Shown: positions 11,000-21,539, numbered from the stretch's first letter. The stretch is DNA of 64,000 nucleotides from Odontocerum albicorne (GCA_949825065.1 OX463865.1:20817115-20881114); one strand, 5' to 3'. Made by a program: numbers and translations. Notes: generated by a model from the sequence alone, not told the origin.

Positions 11000-11290
11000 C
11001 CTGTACACCGCGTTAAAAATCAAATTCCACGAATCCTGTGCGCGGCACAATTTCAGCGTTTTTTAATTTCTAAGTTTAAAGACATATTTTGTTTAGAACC
11101 ACTGATATTTGATTACAACACCAAGTAAACATGACACTTAAGTAATTTTCTGATAATAAATAATAGTCATTACTCTTAAGGAGACTCATTAAATAAAGGA
11201 GATAAACTTAACATTACGTAAAATAAACAAAGGAATGCTACGATCAAATCAATGCTTCATGACACTCACCCAATCAAATGCATATAGCAC
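11000..11290. other. No recognised feature
   Basis: AT-rich spacer without repeats or coding signal that I can identify. Confidence 0.45.
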
Positions 11291-11294
11291 TAGT

Positions 11295-11351
11295 AATGTT
11301 TATTTACGTAAGAGAGACTTAGTAATGTTTATTTACGTAAGAGAGACTCAT
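11295..11351 (+). repeat. 29-bp tandem duplication
   Basis: AGTAATGTTTATTTACGTAA plus GAGAGACT occurs twice back to back. Confidence 0.9.
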
Positions 11352-11624
11352 CGCAGGACTCGATCCGCGCGACAGGTCGTTAATACTGGAAATATTGAGA
11401 AACCAAAAAAATTCGGCGCTCTGTTTATTCAACAATATCTCATAAACTAATATATTATTTGACAAGGTTTTCGGAGATGTCGCTAGAATAAAGATTATTT
11501 TAAATTTTAGTTCAATTTTTATTCCGGTTTTGTGTAATTTTTTTTAAGTATTTGTGATTTGAAACTTAGATTGTCGTCAGATCACAGGCGTTTGTGCTCC
11601 CCGCGGGGAACACGTTAAAGGAAG

Positions 11625-11765
11625 TGTTAGAACTATGATAAATCGCGGGTGCTGTATGAGAAGGTGTATAGATGTAGAAGAGGTCAAAGATGTGGGTCGC
11701 GAAATAAAAATCTTGCGCTTTCTCATTTCTGCCTATCTCGACAGGGAGACGGCTTGATGGTTTGT
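11625..11765 (+). mobile_element. LINE-A 3' end fragment
   Basis: Contains the typical end of the family: AAATCGCGGGTGCTGTATGA, GTATAGATGTAGAAGAGGTC and TCTGCCTATCTCGACAGGGA, equivalent to a peptide NRGxxMRxCxDVEExK...SAYPxG. Confidence 0.8.
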
Positions 11766-12214
11766 ATGGTAGACGTATTTAGGTAAGAATTTCATTATTC
11801 GCGACAACTTCCCCCAAAGTAAACGAAGCGTTTCAACTCGGCTTCAATAACTCATTATTGACAGACAGAAACTTGGGAGTATGTCAGGCCGGTCTGACAC
11901 AGTTATGAACAGGGATAAGTTTGCCAATAATGATAACTGTCTGGAATACTGTCGCGAGTATGTGTAGTAAAGTATTTGCTTTGCAGAGTAAACACCAGTT
12001 TACCAAGGCAGTTCATAACCCTCCCACGCGGACCGTTTGGCTCTTATCAGAAGGGAGTTGAATAAGTATGACATGTGACATTGATACGGGAACCCCAGCA
12101 TCTCTTTGAAACTGATCTCGAGAGATTTCAGAGTACAAAAAGCATCGCTTATATGAGGTGGCCCATCAGTCGCGATCCAGTTTTAAACGTTCATATTTTT
12201 TTAGTTTTTTCCTT

Positions 12215-12630
12215 TAAAAGGCGTCTTAAATTTCTAGACTCCAATCTGTTTTCAATGCAGTTGCTAGGCTGATACGAGTATACGCTAGTCATAAATATTA
12301 TCATGTTAGTCCGCTTCTAAAAGATCTACACTGGCGCAAGTGTTGCGAACGGATTCAATTTCAAACTTTGTCTCTTTGTATTCAAGTCCCTAAATCGTAT
12401 GTGTCTACTGTGTCTTTCGAATCTGTGTCTGAGAGATGTTTTTTCGGAGAGGAGTAGAACTTTGAGGTCGAATTTTTCTTCATTTAATAAATTGATTGTT
12501 GCAAATCGACTAAATAGGGCGCTGTATTATGATATTTATTAGTGCAATATAAAATATAACTTTTGGCGTTGTGTTTTGGAATAGTTCGAGATATGAGTGG
12601 CGTGTGCAGCTTGAGGTAGCACTTTAAGAC
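12215..12630 (+). mobile_element. LINE-E 3' region, decayed
   Basis: Plus-strand translation around 12240-12360 reads LQSVFNAVARLIRVYASHK, then YYHVSPLLKDLHWRKCCERI and QFQTLSLCIQVP. This is the LQRVQNAAARL...LLKxLHW..VxxRIxFK signature of CR1/L2/Jockey-type LINE C-termini. A related copy is at 43636-44110. The octamer TACGAGTA at 12273-12280 interrupts GATA|TACGC, which the sister copy reads continuously. Confidence 0.8.
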
Positions 12631-12689
12631 AATAATTTTTGGAAGTCTTATCAAATGTAAGATAGTATATGAACGCTACACTAAATGTA

Positions 12690-13080
12690 AAGCGGTATGT
12701 GTTAGAAGATTTACGAAGGTTTCTTCGTAGTTTGTCGTCCTTCTTCCAAATTCTTCCTCACTAATGAGAATATTCAAAGGTACAGGAGAATGTGGCTGAT
12801 GATCAACTCCAGCAGTAACGATATACAGCTCAGCATGTGATGTCCCGAACGACACCACAACGAATCTTAATAAACGATTTGCACCTCTTTCCGTATAACA
12901 TTCAGTTGGTGCAAGAATTAATGCCACAAGATCTACAGCAACGCAACGTCTTGAATAAGAGCATTGGGGCCCGGGCCCGACTTGTAGGTTACCCAGTACT
13001 CGTATTACGGTTTCTTTGATATTTCTCTTCGAATACATCACGTCTGTTATTTCTCTGGTTTTATTGTTCCTTTTCATCGC
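12690..13080 (-). repeat. Dispersed repeat with open frame, unrecognised
   Basis: A 133-codon minus-strand frame runs 13077 to 12676. Its last part (NYEETFVNL) is encoded by the block AAGATTTACGAAGGTTTCTT, which also occurs at 21120 (NYKETFVDL). It is therefore probably part of a repeat and not a host gene. GC content is higher than in the neighbours, including a GGGCCCGGGCCC palindrome near 12967. Confidence 0.45.
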
Positions 13081-13129
13081 TTACGTATTATCTTCAGGTG
13101 GTGTATTTCAAGTCAGTGAAATTCAAACG

Positions 13130-13368
13130 AGTCATATTTACAGTTAATGGTGTAGGTACTTGAGTCTGTCTTAACGTTGGATTATTCAACACAATCAAAT
13201 CCAATTGAGTCATATTTACAGTTAATGGTGTACTTGAGTCTGTCTCAACGTTGGATTATTCAATCCAATTCAAATGAGTCATATTTACAGTTAATGGTGT
13301 ACTTGAGTCTGTCTCAACGTTGGATTATTCAATCCAATTCAAATGAGTCATATTTACAGTTAATGGTG
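13130..13368 (+). repeat. 69-bp tandem array split by mariner
   Basis: About three and a half units containing GTCATATTTACAGTTAATGG, TGTACTTGAGTCTGTCTCAA and CGTTGGATTATTCAATCC. The array stops at GGTGTA (13370) and resumes at TACTTGAGTCTG (14349), so the mariner inserted at a TA inside a unit. Confidence 0.92.
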
Positions 13369-13413
13369 TACTATGCGTATCCAGAAACTAAGTGTACTGA
13401 GGCTCTCACGACC

Positions 13414-13483
13414 GGATGGATTTTATTTTCTACATGTTGGCTACACTTCCGTGTAGCCAACATGTAGAAAATAAAATCCATCC
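13414..13483. repeat. Perfect 33-bp inverted repeat, 4-nt loop
   Basis: The left arm 13414-13446 (starting GGATGGATTTTATTTTCTAC) is exactly complementary to 13451-13483, with loop TTCC. It sits between the left terminal repeat and the transposase start. Perfection over 33 bp in an otherwise mutated element suggests a recent template switch or conversion. Confidence 0.95.
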
Positions 13484-13569
13484 TGATCCTGACCCTTCCC
13501 CTCCGCAACGAGACCGGTTCGAGGTCAGTACGTTGAAAAGTGTCGACTCGACAACACGTTTCGTGAAAA

Positions 13570-14249
13570 ATGTCAATCCAATCTTCCGCCAAGTGCGAAA
13601 TACGCGGCGTCATCCGTTATCTCGTTTGGAAGGGAAAACCTCCGGTTGAGGTTTATAATGAGGTGAAAACTGTATATGGTGATAAAGCTATGAATCATAC
13701 GAGTGTGTACAAGTGGTGTCGCGAGTTTAAAAACGGTCGTACGTCTGTGCATGATGATCAGAGGAGCGGAAGACCTTCAATTGTGACTGACGAAATTGTG
13801 TTTTGGGACTGTCAAGGCATAATTTTAATTGAATATATGCCTCAAGGGGAGACAATCAACTCTGCAAGATACTGTGAGACCCTAAAAAAATGCGGAGGGC
13901 GATTCAGAACAAGAGGAGAAGCATGCTGACAAAGGGAATCTACCTGCTGCACGACAATGCCAGACCACACACGGCCAACGCCACGAAGGAACTGCTCGCC
14001 TCGTTTAAATGGGATGTCCTGAACCATCCCGCGCATTCCCCTGACCCAGCACCTTCAGATTATTATCTCTTTACCTCCCTGAAGCTGCACATGGGCGGAA
14101 AAAGGTTTTCAACCGACGAGGAGGTAAAGGAGGAGGTGGAGAAGTGGAAGGAGGGGTTGGCGGGAAACTACTTCGAGGAAGGCATCAAAAAGTTGATACC
14201 CCGCTTCACCACCTGCATTGAGAGGAATGGCGACTATGTCGAAAAATAG
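13570..14249 (+). pseudogene. Mariner transposase, broken
   Basis: The N-terminal part (from 13570) carries the helix-turn-helix region: CEIRGVIRYLVWKGKPPVEV, VYGDKAMNHTSVYKWCREFK and DQRSGRPSIVTDEIV. About 110-120 residues, including the first catalytic Asp region, are then missing. Reading resumes with MPQGETINSARYCETLKK, a frameshift moves to the next frame (RRAIQNKRRSMLTKG, LLHDNARPHTANATKELL), and the D2-34-D3 block ends with HSPDPAPSDYYLF and the terminus NGDYVEK-stop. The element cannot code for an active enzyme. Family: mariner, DD34D; the subfamily is not certain. Confidence 0.92.
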
Positions 14250-14348
14250 CTTACATATGTAATACGGTAACCACGTAATTTTTTCGTTTAAATAAAAAAA
14301 AATGTAACCTACAAAAATTCAGTACACTTACTTTCTGGATATGCCTCG

Positions 14349-14402
14349 TACTTGAGTCTGTCTCAACGTTGGATTATTCAACTCGATTGAGTCATATTTT
14401 AA
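14349..14402 (+). repeat. 69-bp array, continuation after mariner
   Basis: TACTTGAGTCTGTCTCAACG and TTGGATTATTCAA continue the unit broken at 13370. Confidence 0.9.
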
Positions 14403-14602
14403 GGGCCAACTTGAAATGATTTGATTAGGTATTGTGTGGTAAACATTTTTTCCCAATTTTAAGCAGAACGTCTATTTGATGTCGTTAAATTTAAAAAAAA
14501 TGCCAATTTTGGAATAATATTCTCGATAAAAGTCATACAAAACGCGCTTAACAGTTGCACGATGTGATCATGATTCCAATAGACATTTTTTTTCGACATT
14601 AG

Positions 14603-14757
14603 CACAAACAAGACTGAAGATGAGGTGAAAGCCTTGAAACCGGTAGGGTTATACCGTCACAAAAAAGTGGAATAAACAGTGTTTGATAAAAATAAATTAC
14701 AATGTCTTTAAATCTCCACAACGTTAATGCCTTAACTATAAACCACATTAATGTTGT
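14603..14757 (+). mobile_element. PLE-1 3' tail
   Basis: Carries CTGAAGATGAGGTGAAAGCC, TTGAAACCGGTAGGG, TTATACCGTCAC, AACAGTGTTTGATAAAAATA and CTCCACAACGTTAATGCC. The short upstream AGCACAAACAAGACT is the same element in inverted order, the usual PLE-1 junction in this window. Confidence 0.85.
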
Positions 14758-14781
14758 AACCTTACTTTCTGGATGACCCTC
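14758..14781 (-). mobile_element. Solo mariner end (CGAGGG type)
   Basis: Read on the minus strand from the TA: CGAGGGTCATCCAGAAAGTA, continuing AGG. This is the same terminal repeat as the 13371-14348 element with fewer mutations. No partner end lies within 1 kb. Confidence 0.8.
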
Positions 14782-15056
14782 GTATGTACCATATGTTTTT
14801 TTTTATACTATTAGAGGATGAAATTTAAGTTGCCTACGTTAAGGGCGCGATACTCCTTGGATAGTTCCGCTGTGGGATACCTGTCAGGAAGTTTATTAAT
14901 TATTTTTATGTTTGCTTTTTGGAAAACCTGAAGTATGTGCTACTGTGTGAAGTGCAACCAACCAACATTGCCATGTAACCGATGTTATACAATAGAAAAA
15001 AAACATGTATAAGACGAACATAACATAGCAAATATTTATAAAGGTTAGCTGTTAAT

Positions 15057-15150
15057 TTTTATTACGCTAACACTCTTAGTTCCTCTTTCAATAACCATAA
15101 CTTTCGACTTTATTACGCTAACACTCTTAGTTCCTCTTTCAATAACCATA
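15057..15150 (+). repeat. 50-bp direct duplication
   Basis: TTATTACGCTAACACTCTTA, then GTTCCTCTTTCAATAACCAT, occurs twice in tandem with a short joining segment. Confidence 0.88.
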
Positions 15151-15239
15151 AGTTTCAATATACGCACGGAGCCCATTTCGTTCGCTCTTTTAATACACTT
15201 TTCTTTCAAGGATTTGTAAATGTTCCTCCTTCATACGTA

Positions 15240-15895
15240 TGAAAATGAGAAAAACTGGAGTGTTCAAGATGAAACGAAATTTTAATATCCTCTACATATG
15301 GATTACTCCGGAGTACGAGGACATAATACTTTCTCGGAGCATCTTAAATATTTGTATGCTCGGAGTATTATTAACGCCACGTGAACCACATTTTAATTTA
15401 AGCAAGAAGCTCTTCTTTACTCTTCTTGCTGCCGTTCTATCGTGCTACATGTTATCGAAATTGTTTTCCGCGGCTCGCGGGAGCAGGGCAGGGTGCGCGG
15501 CCCAGATATTTTGACGATAATGATCTGTTTTTCGCTGTCTTCTCCTTTCTGTTTGCTTGGCTCTCACGTCCCCTCCCTCGTCTCTCGTTCAACAAAGGGA
15601 ATATCATGTCTTGTATTTCTGTTTCCCCTTCCCATCTCTCTGACGTATCAGATTCTATTCTGTGAAGAGCGATCGATTGCGTAGGCTTTTTATCAGTCTG
15701 GAACAGACGGTGCCGCAGCTGTTGTCAGACACAGCGCTTCTTTCATGATCTTATCTCGCTTCACTCTCGGGTTGTGGACATTTTGTGTAAACGCACTTTT
15801 GTTATTTGGGTAAAGTCCTTTCAAAGGTTATCTAATCAACTAAGCGCTTTTGTTCCGTAATTTGTTTTCGAAATGTATGTTAATATAATACTCGA
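15240..15895. other. Unassigned, with small GC-rich patch
   Basis: 15465-15515 is GC-rich (CGGCTCGCGGGAGCAGGGCA) in AT-rich surroundings. No recognised gene or repeat; short overlapping open frames here are not convincing. Confidence 0.35.
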
Positions 15896-15899
15896 AAAT

Positions 15900-16130
15900 A
15901 TTCAGCGTCTTTCCGATCATGGACTTGCGCGCTACGTTCAAACAGAGATTACTTTTTGGCTTTAACAGTTCACCGATCTTCTTTTTTACGACGTGCTTTA
16001 CGGTGCATGTTACAAACTAATGTTATACTCGCCCTGTCGTTGTCACGTTTTAAAAAGCGACTGAAAAAAACTCTTAATTTCAAGTCAGTTATATAACGTA
16101 TTTCATTCGTCATTTTTCTTTCATCTCCAG
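15900..16130 (+). mobile_element. LINE-D 3' end relic
   Basis: Contains TTCAGCGTCTTTCCGATCAT, GACTTGCGCGCTACGTTCAA and AAAAAGCGACTGAAAAAAAC, equivalent to FQRLSxHGLALRSN and FKKRLKKLLISSQ of the better copies, with deletions and frameshifts. Confidence 0.75.
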
Positions 16131-16189
16131 CATCTCGTCACGTTGATCGGTCGCGTCGCCTCGGCTCCCCGTGGACACACCTAAACTAT

Positions 16190-16400
16190 TTAATTATCCA
16201 GTTTCTCTCTGGCCATGGGAGCTTTAATGTCAAATTCTAGCTTCAATCTTCTCTTTTCGCCCTGTTGCTCTTTTTCTGGCCATCTGAATCAATGCGCAGA
16301 GCACATTCTGTGATACTGCGATGACAATCGAGTCCGTAATTTCCTGTGGGAACTCCACTCAGCCTTGTGGTACATCAGTTAATCTCCGGACCGATTGGCT
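16190..16400 (+). repeat. Dispersed repeat shared with 51385-51530
   Basis: Shares TCTCTCTGGCCATGGGAGC, TCTTCTCTTTTCGCCCTGTT and ACTGCGATGACAATCGAGTC with the region 51385-51530. No coding frame is kept. The class is unknown. Confidence 0.65.
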
Positions 16401-17324
16401 ACTCCTATCTAGTGGCGTCAAAGGTTAGCTTTGTTGCTTTTTAAATTTTCTGTGAAAGTACTGACAAGTTGCTAGGCTGTTTAATTTCCAGGCCTTAAGA
16501 CACTTCACAAACAAATAATTCTTTCCTTCCTTTTCATCATCCATGTGTCTACTCTATGCAGTGCTATGAAGAACACTTACGAGTATTTCTGAGTATAGAC
16601 CGGGTAGTCCATATCTTTGTCATAGCTGATTTAGTTATCATTAATATTACTATTATTATTGTCAAAATATACCTCGTCTTTGTCCTTTTTACTTTTTAAA
16701 CTGAACCTATCGGAAGACTCACCAATCTCGACGCCATATCGTAAAACCTTGAATCCTGAACAAAAAATCCTAAGCCGTCCCCATTTAGATCGACAGTGTA
16801 AAGTCCAATCCATAGATATGAATGGATCCCATAGACAATATCGATGGAGTGAAGGAGCTCGTTACAGAGGAGAGAATAGTCGTTTTTGCTCAACCCGCCT
16901 TACGCACTTGTGTGTGCCGAAACATCCTTTATCGCCATCTCGAGAGCGGGCGTGGGGAGTGGGCCGATCCTGTCCCCTGGCCATATTTGAATTTCACACA
17001 TTCGAGAGGTCCACAACCCTTTTTTGGCGTAGTGATTACTTTGACATTTACTTTTCGATTATCGTTTTGATCCAATTTGTCCAATGCAATTTTTAAGTTT
17101 TTTGTAGTGTATGTTACAATGCGTCTGGTGATAGAGCGTCATTCTTCCGGGCGTATTAATTTCGATTCTGAAAGGATAGGAAAATATATATTTTTCTAGA
17201 AATATGATATGCCTTTTTTTTACATATTTGTTTATTGAATATAATTGACATGTTGTAATACAAGATAGTATACAATACAACCTGGCAAGCAAGCTGTGCA
17301 AATTTATTCCAATCATACGTAAAT

Positions 17325-17515
17325 ATATAATGTGAAAAGATATAATGTGAAAAATATAACGTGAAAATATATAACGTGAAAAGATATAAAGTGAAAAGAT
17401 ATAATGTGAAAAGATATAAAGTGAAAAGATATAAAGTGAAAAGATATAATTTGAAAAGATATAACGTGAAAAGATATAATGTGAAAAGATATAACGTGAA
17501 AAGATATAATGTGAA
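17325..17515 (+). repeat. 15-bp minisatellite, ~13 copies
   Basis: Unit GATATAAYGTGAAAA with a few single-base variants. The 15-bp period opens a stop-free minus-strand frame that is purely repetitive (LFTLY repeats) and not a gene. Confidence 0.92.
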
Positions 17516-17746
17516 AAACAAGACGGCGGTCCTTTTTTAAAGTTTATTTATTTATTTATTTTTGAATATAAAATAATGATATACTAATGCAACCATATCA
17601 ACTTTTAATATCATTTTCCACCAGAGACATTTTTCTTTCACTTGAACAATATTAAAATATTTTTGTAATGCATAATACAACCAGCCAACGAGTAGTCCCC
17701 ATAGTCTCGATTTTAGCAGTATTAAGTTATTTTAACTTTGTTGTTT

Positions 17747-17802
17747 GGTTTGTCTAAGTTGATATTTAAAGCGGTTTCTGTAAATTTCAACTTAGACAAA
17801 CC
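17747..17802. repeat. 16-bp perfect hairpin
   Basis: GGTTTGTCTAAGTTGA (17747-17762) is exactly complementary to 17787-17802, with a 24-nt loop. It is isolated from other repeats. Confidence 0.85.
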
Positions 17803-17994
17803 TACTCATATAGTTTGGCAACAAATTATTGCGAAACTTAAAAATATCACGTGCGTATCATACATATCTTGTTTACAAAGCAACCCCATAGGTCTAATGA
17901 ATTTATTTAATTTTAAAATTGTCATTCACTGAGCCGCTTTTGCTAACAGGCAAACCTAGGTATTTGCCATGGGGAACCAAGCGGAAGGGGGCGC

Positions 17995-18290
17995 CCAAAG
18001 AATCATAAATATGTTATAAAAATATGCCCTCTGCTTAATATGTTTCCAATTTAAAATCCCCCCCCTGCCTTAAAAATTCACATTCGTTTTCACATTTTTT
18101 TCTCTGCCCCATTCACCATTGCTTCCCCTACCTCATCTCTCTTATATTATATTGTATTATTTACACTTGTACAGAATATATTATAACAATTTAGTTTATC
18201 TTTACCTGCCGATGAAGACGGTGGTCTTCGAAACTGGTTGTGAACCTAAAATAAACCTGTGGTGAACACAAAAATATAAAATAAGTTTTT
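17995..18290 (+). mobile_element. PLE-2 3' end, 5'-truncated
   Basis: Matches the tail of the 46092-46702 copy: TATGCCCTCTGCTTAATA (the last codons of the ORF), a C-rich stretch, TTCACCATTG, GTACAGAATATATT, the hammerhead-like block and the terminus TGTGGTGAACACAAAAATAT. Confidence 0.85.
18190..18250 (+). ncRNA. Hammerhead ribozyme relic (PLE-2)
   Basis: Stem II is perfect (GAAGAC, loop GGTG, GTCTTC) and is followed by GAAAC and stem III ACTGGT. The conserved box that should read CTGANGA is CTGCCGA here (18206-18212), so the invariant A after CTG is lost. Probably inactive. Confidence 0.6.
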
Positions 18291-18865
18291 TATTTACATA
18301 TTTTTCCTTTTATGTAAAAATGGCACCACAAAGTGAAACTATAGGTAGTCTTTTCGAAGATTCAAGAAATATAAAAATATGTATCACATTTAGATTTATG
18401 GAATAAGGCGTTCATTTCAGTTCATATTTAAAATCTAAGGGTAACCACGACTGTTCAATGCTACAGCTTAGCAACTGTTTATCTGTCTGTCTGCCTGTCT
18501 GTTTAACTGTCTCGCGGAACGAAGTTTTTCATTATTGAAAATATTATAAAAACATATTTCAGATCCAAGCTAAAACACGACAGACTGAACGCATTAGCCA
18601 TATTATCAATGGAATCATACGGATATATAACAATGAATATGGATTTAAATGACACCGTAGAAGCACTTGGAAGGGTTAACATTGTTTTTATTATGTTGGG
18701 AGTGGTGGGGTTGCGCAAGTTGCAAACTGCCTTCGGGCGCCATCTATACAAATACGGTAATGGTAATTTATATTGTATTTTGTTTTTATTTATTTATTTT
18801 ATACATGACAAGAAATATACATAATTGGCGAAAAAACAACACGTAATTTAATTCGGACACACAAT

Positions 18866-18950
18866 TTTAATGGATCTGGGTTTGTTGCCTTTCATTTGTC
18901 GTGTCCCCAGTAAACAAGGTGACTTAATTGTGTCACTGAGGACAAAACGC
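18866..18950 (+). repeat. Dispersed repeat R, copy 1
   Basis: AATGGATCTGGGTTTGTTGC, then CTTTCATTTGTCGTGTCCCC and AGTAAAC, also occurs at 58385-58440 and, inverted, just after the 39-bp array (23681-23715). Confidence 0.75.
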
Positions 18951-19310
18951 CTGTATAATATAATATTCGTTCTGCATGCTCAAATCTCAGAGCGTTCTTC
19001 TCCCATCTTACTTAACATGTTAGCCCTAAGTTCACATTCATCCTCTTATCAATTCATTCCGTATCCTGTCATACATTGTCATCCCATATATTATTCCCAG
19101 TGCATGCATTTTTAAAGCGTTTATTCGACTCCAATCTTTTTCACGTCCACGTTTCACTCCCATGCATCGAAGTTGGTACTTCTCGTAAAATATTATTGTG
19201 GAGTAGATTTCAATACTGTCCGGTTCGAATGTATGTTTCAGTGTCTTATTGACTATTTTCTATCGCTACACGCCATTCATAATCCCTCGTAACTCTTCTA
19301 TCATCTGATT
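18951..19310 (-). mobile_element. LINE-A fragment
   Basis: Minus-strand relic with TTAACATGTTAGCCCTAAGT, CGTATCCTGTCATACATTGT, TTTCACTCCCATGCATCG and ACTGTCCGGTTCGAATG, all diagnostic LINE-A blocks in family order. Confidence 0.8.
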
Positions 19311-19319
19311 AAATACTGC

Positions 19320-20540
19320 CAAATAGCAGAAGTTCTAATCATTCATTCTCAATAAATATTTTTTAATTAAAAGTATATATTAAATGAGATGACGACTCTA
19401 CCTCACAAAATGATGAAAAAGTGTAAAACATATGACTGAAAACTTCTTTATTTTTAGAGCTTTTCTACTCCATTTACTTTGTCAGGATAAAAGAAAACTT
19501 GCGATCCAAAATACTAATCAGACATACGACGATCTCCAACGTCCAACTGGTTCTATGTACAACGGAACTGTTATACAATGTAATATATTTGTAATAATAA
19601 ACAGATGCCTTCATTCTCGAAGAACTGAGAGTCACCGGACTACCCCTTAACAACTGCTCATCGAACTGTGGAACGCAGGAATGGATTGAAAGAGTCGTCG
19701 TGGGCTATAATGAGAGTCACGATGCTGTCATGAGCCATACGACAAGATGATGTTATAATAATTTTTCCACTTTCGGACTGAAGTTTTTTTCCCAAATGTA
19801 AAGTAAAGACATTCTTTTGTGAAATTTTAAATTAAATTTCTAACAAGTCGCTCCTGAGCCACTGGTCGGCTAGGCCAGTCTCAAGGGATGCGACAACGTG
19901 TAAGTGTCTCCCTTTTTTCCCCGCAAATCAGGGGCGGTGTTAGGGTTTTTGCGTGTCCTTAGGATTTCCGCTTCATTTGCCCCGTGTTTTGGTATTCGAG
20001 TATTCCCACATCCTTTATGCGAGCCCTCCCTCCCCCGACTGGGAGGCTGCGACACATATTTACATAGTGTTCGCTTCTTACGTCTCTCGGCATTTTCTTT
20101 CCTCTCTTATACATTTTTTTGTTAACCGTTCTCGCGTGAAATCCATAAAACCCTGTTTCCACGTATGTTTCATTCATGCGTTCTTGAACGCTTAATGTAG
20201 AGCACAGATGGATGGTTTAAAAGCTGCAAGCAACACTATAGAACTGAGATATGGAGATAAATTGATGGACGAGAACTTAAAACGGTGTGAAAATGTTATT
20301 GTTACAGCTTTAGTCGGGAATGTTTTCTACTTTTATGACATTTGGAAATGTTGTTGCTTGTCCTGTGACGTCAAATGGTCTACATCTTAGTTTTAGAGAA
20401 AATTATGGCGTGTACAGCTTTAGGAAGCAGTGGAAGACAGCCTTTTTGAGAAGTTGTATCAGTACTATAAGGTTTAGTGTAGTGTATGTGTGTAGTATTG
20501 ATATAACAAATTTATGATGTTATATAAACACTACTTCTTC
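19320..20540. other. Gene-free stretch
   Basis: No family recognised. 19860-20060 is more GC-rich than its flanks and carries short open frames on both strands (up to 80 codons) without recognisable domains. 20400-20520 (CGTGTACAGCTTTAGGAAGC) weakly resembles the LINE-E tail near 12600. Confidence 0.4.
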
Positions 20541-20545
20541 TTCTT

Positions 20546-21088
20546 CTAAGTGCCCTGTCGGGTCCCCCCAACGTTGGCGATCACTTCGGCGAATCCGTCT
20601 CGGTCCTGAGCCGCCCGGAACAGTTCCTCTGCACTCCGGATGCCGGTCCACTCCCTCACATTCCGCAGCCAGGACATCTGTCTTCTTCCGGGCCCCCGGT
20701 GTCCCTCGACTTTCCCCTTCAATATAAGCTGGAGCAAGTGGTACTTCTCTCCACGCAGCACGTGACCCAGATATGAAATCTTTCTAACTTTTATAGTGGA
20801 CAACAACTCCCTGTCAGCTCTAGCTCGCCTCAGGACTTCGGTATTTGTCACCATGTCTGTCCAGGGAATTTTGAGCATTCGACGATGCAACCACATTTCA
20901 AATGCTTCCAGTCTGTTCATTGCCTGGACTTTCAAGGTCCATGTTTCACAACCGTACAATAAAACAGACCACACATAGCATCTAATCATCCTCTGACGGA
21001 GTTTCAAATTTAAGTTGTCATCACAGAAGAGCGACTTCATTTTATTAAATGCAGTTCTTGCTGCCTCAATTCTGCACCTACACTCCAC
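20546..21088 (-). CDS. LINE-B reverse transcriptase, C-terminal fragment
   Basis: The 180-codon frame is the C-terminal end of a non-LTR endonuclease/reverse-transcriptase polyprotein, which copies element RNA at target sites. It starts inside the thumb region (RMIRCYVWSVLLYGCETWTL), continues with MNRLEAFEMWLHRRMLKIPW, RELLSTIKVRKISYLGHVLR, LILKGKVEGHRGPGRRQMSW and LRNVREWTGIRSAEELFRAA, and ends at a natural stop. The catalytic YADD region and the endonuclease are absent, so this is a 5'-truncated, non-autonomous insertion with an unusually well-preserved end. The family resembles insect RTE-like elements. The first Met is arbitrary. Confidence 0.88.
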   Translation of the reverse strand: MECRCRIEAARTAFNKMKSLFCDDNLNLKLRQRMIRCYVWSVLLYGCETWTLKVQAMNRLEAFEMWLHRRMLKIPWTDMVTNTEVLRRARADRELLSTIKVRKISYLGHVLRGEKYHLLQLILKGKVEGHRGPGRRQMSWLRNVREWTGIRSAEELFRAAQDRDGFAEVIANVGGTRQGT

Positions 21089-21094
21089 CTAAAG

Positions 21095-21535
21095 CCGAAT
21101 GTGTTACTATCACATTTCGGAAGATCTACAAAGGTTTCTTTGTAGTTCGTCTTCCCATGGTTTTCTTTTTTCTGCGGGTTTTGTTGATGCGAACGTTTTT
21201 CTGAATATATGCTGATGCAGATATAAGTATCTAATCTAATGGCCGCAGCCATTACCTTTCCATCCTTACACTCAACTTATACGAGTATGTATGTATTTAC
21301 TTTGTCTACAAAGGTTTCTTAGCATTTTTAATTTTTTTTGTTAGTTTACTGCGGTTTTCTTACCAAATGTGTTTTTTCTGGATATGTATGTAGATATGTA
21401 GATGTGGGAAAGTACTTAATCTAATATACGAGTACCTTACGCTCAGTCAACTTGTCTGTCTTTGATAGTGAATTCGAGTCCCGAGCTAGAGCGCCCTTTA
21501 TGAGAGTGCTGCTCTAATTATAGTATTATTTGCAC
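21095..21535 (+). repeat. SINE-3 and related dispersed sequence
   Basis: Two overlapping copies of CTACAAAGGTTTCTTNGTAG start at 21127 and 21306, and a block CTAATCTAATGGCCGCAGCC recurs at 46735. The end (GAATTCGAGTCCCGAGCTAG, AGCGCCC) is a B-box-like segment shared with 42740, 44040, 45110 and 46800. It is probably a tRNA-derived SINE plus duplicated flank. Octamer scars lie at 21280 and 21427. Confidence 0.6.
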
Positions 21536-21539
21536 CGAA

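Larger units (their letters stand above)
13371..14348 (+). mobile_element. Mariner with CGAGG-type ends, internally deleted
   Basis: The right end read inward is CGAGGCATATCCAGAAAGTA, continuing AGTGTACTGA. The left end reads CTATGCGTATCCAGAAACTA, continuing AGTGTACTGA. The TA target is duplicated at 13369-13370 and 14349-14350, and outside it the interrupted 69-bp array continues. Length is 978 bp, shorter than a typical ~1.3-kb mariner, because of a deletion in the transposase. An intact element would start TA-CGAGG, which gives this family the CGAG footprint discussed in the findings. Confidence 0.93.

Noticed and set aside
12676..13077. 133-codon frame as a host gene
   Set aside because: Its end is encoded by a dispersed repeat block also present at 21127.
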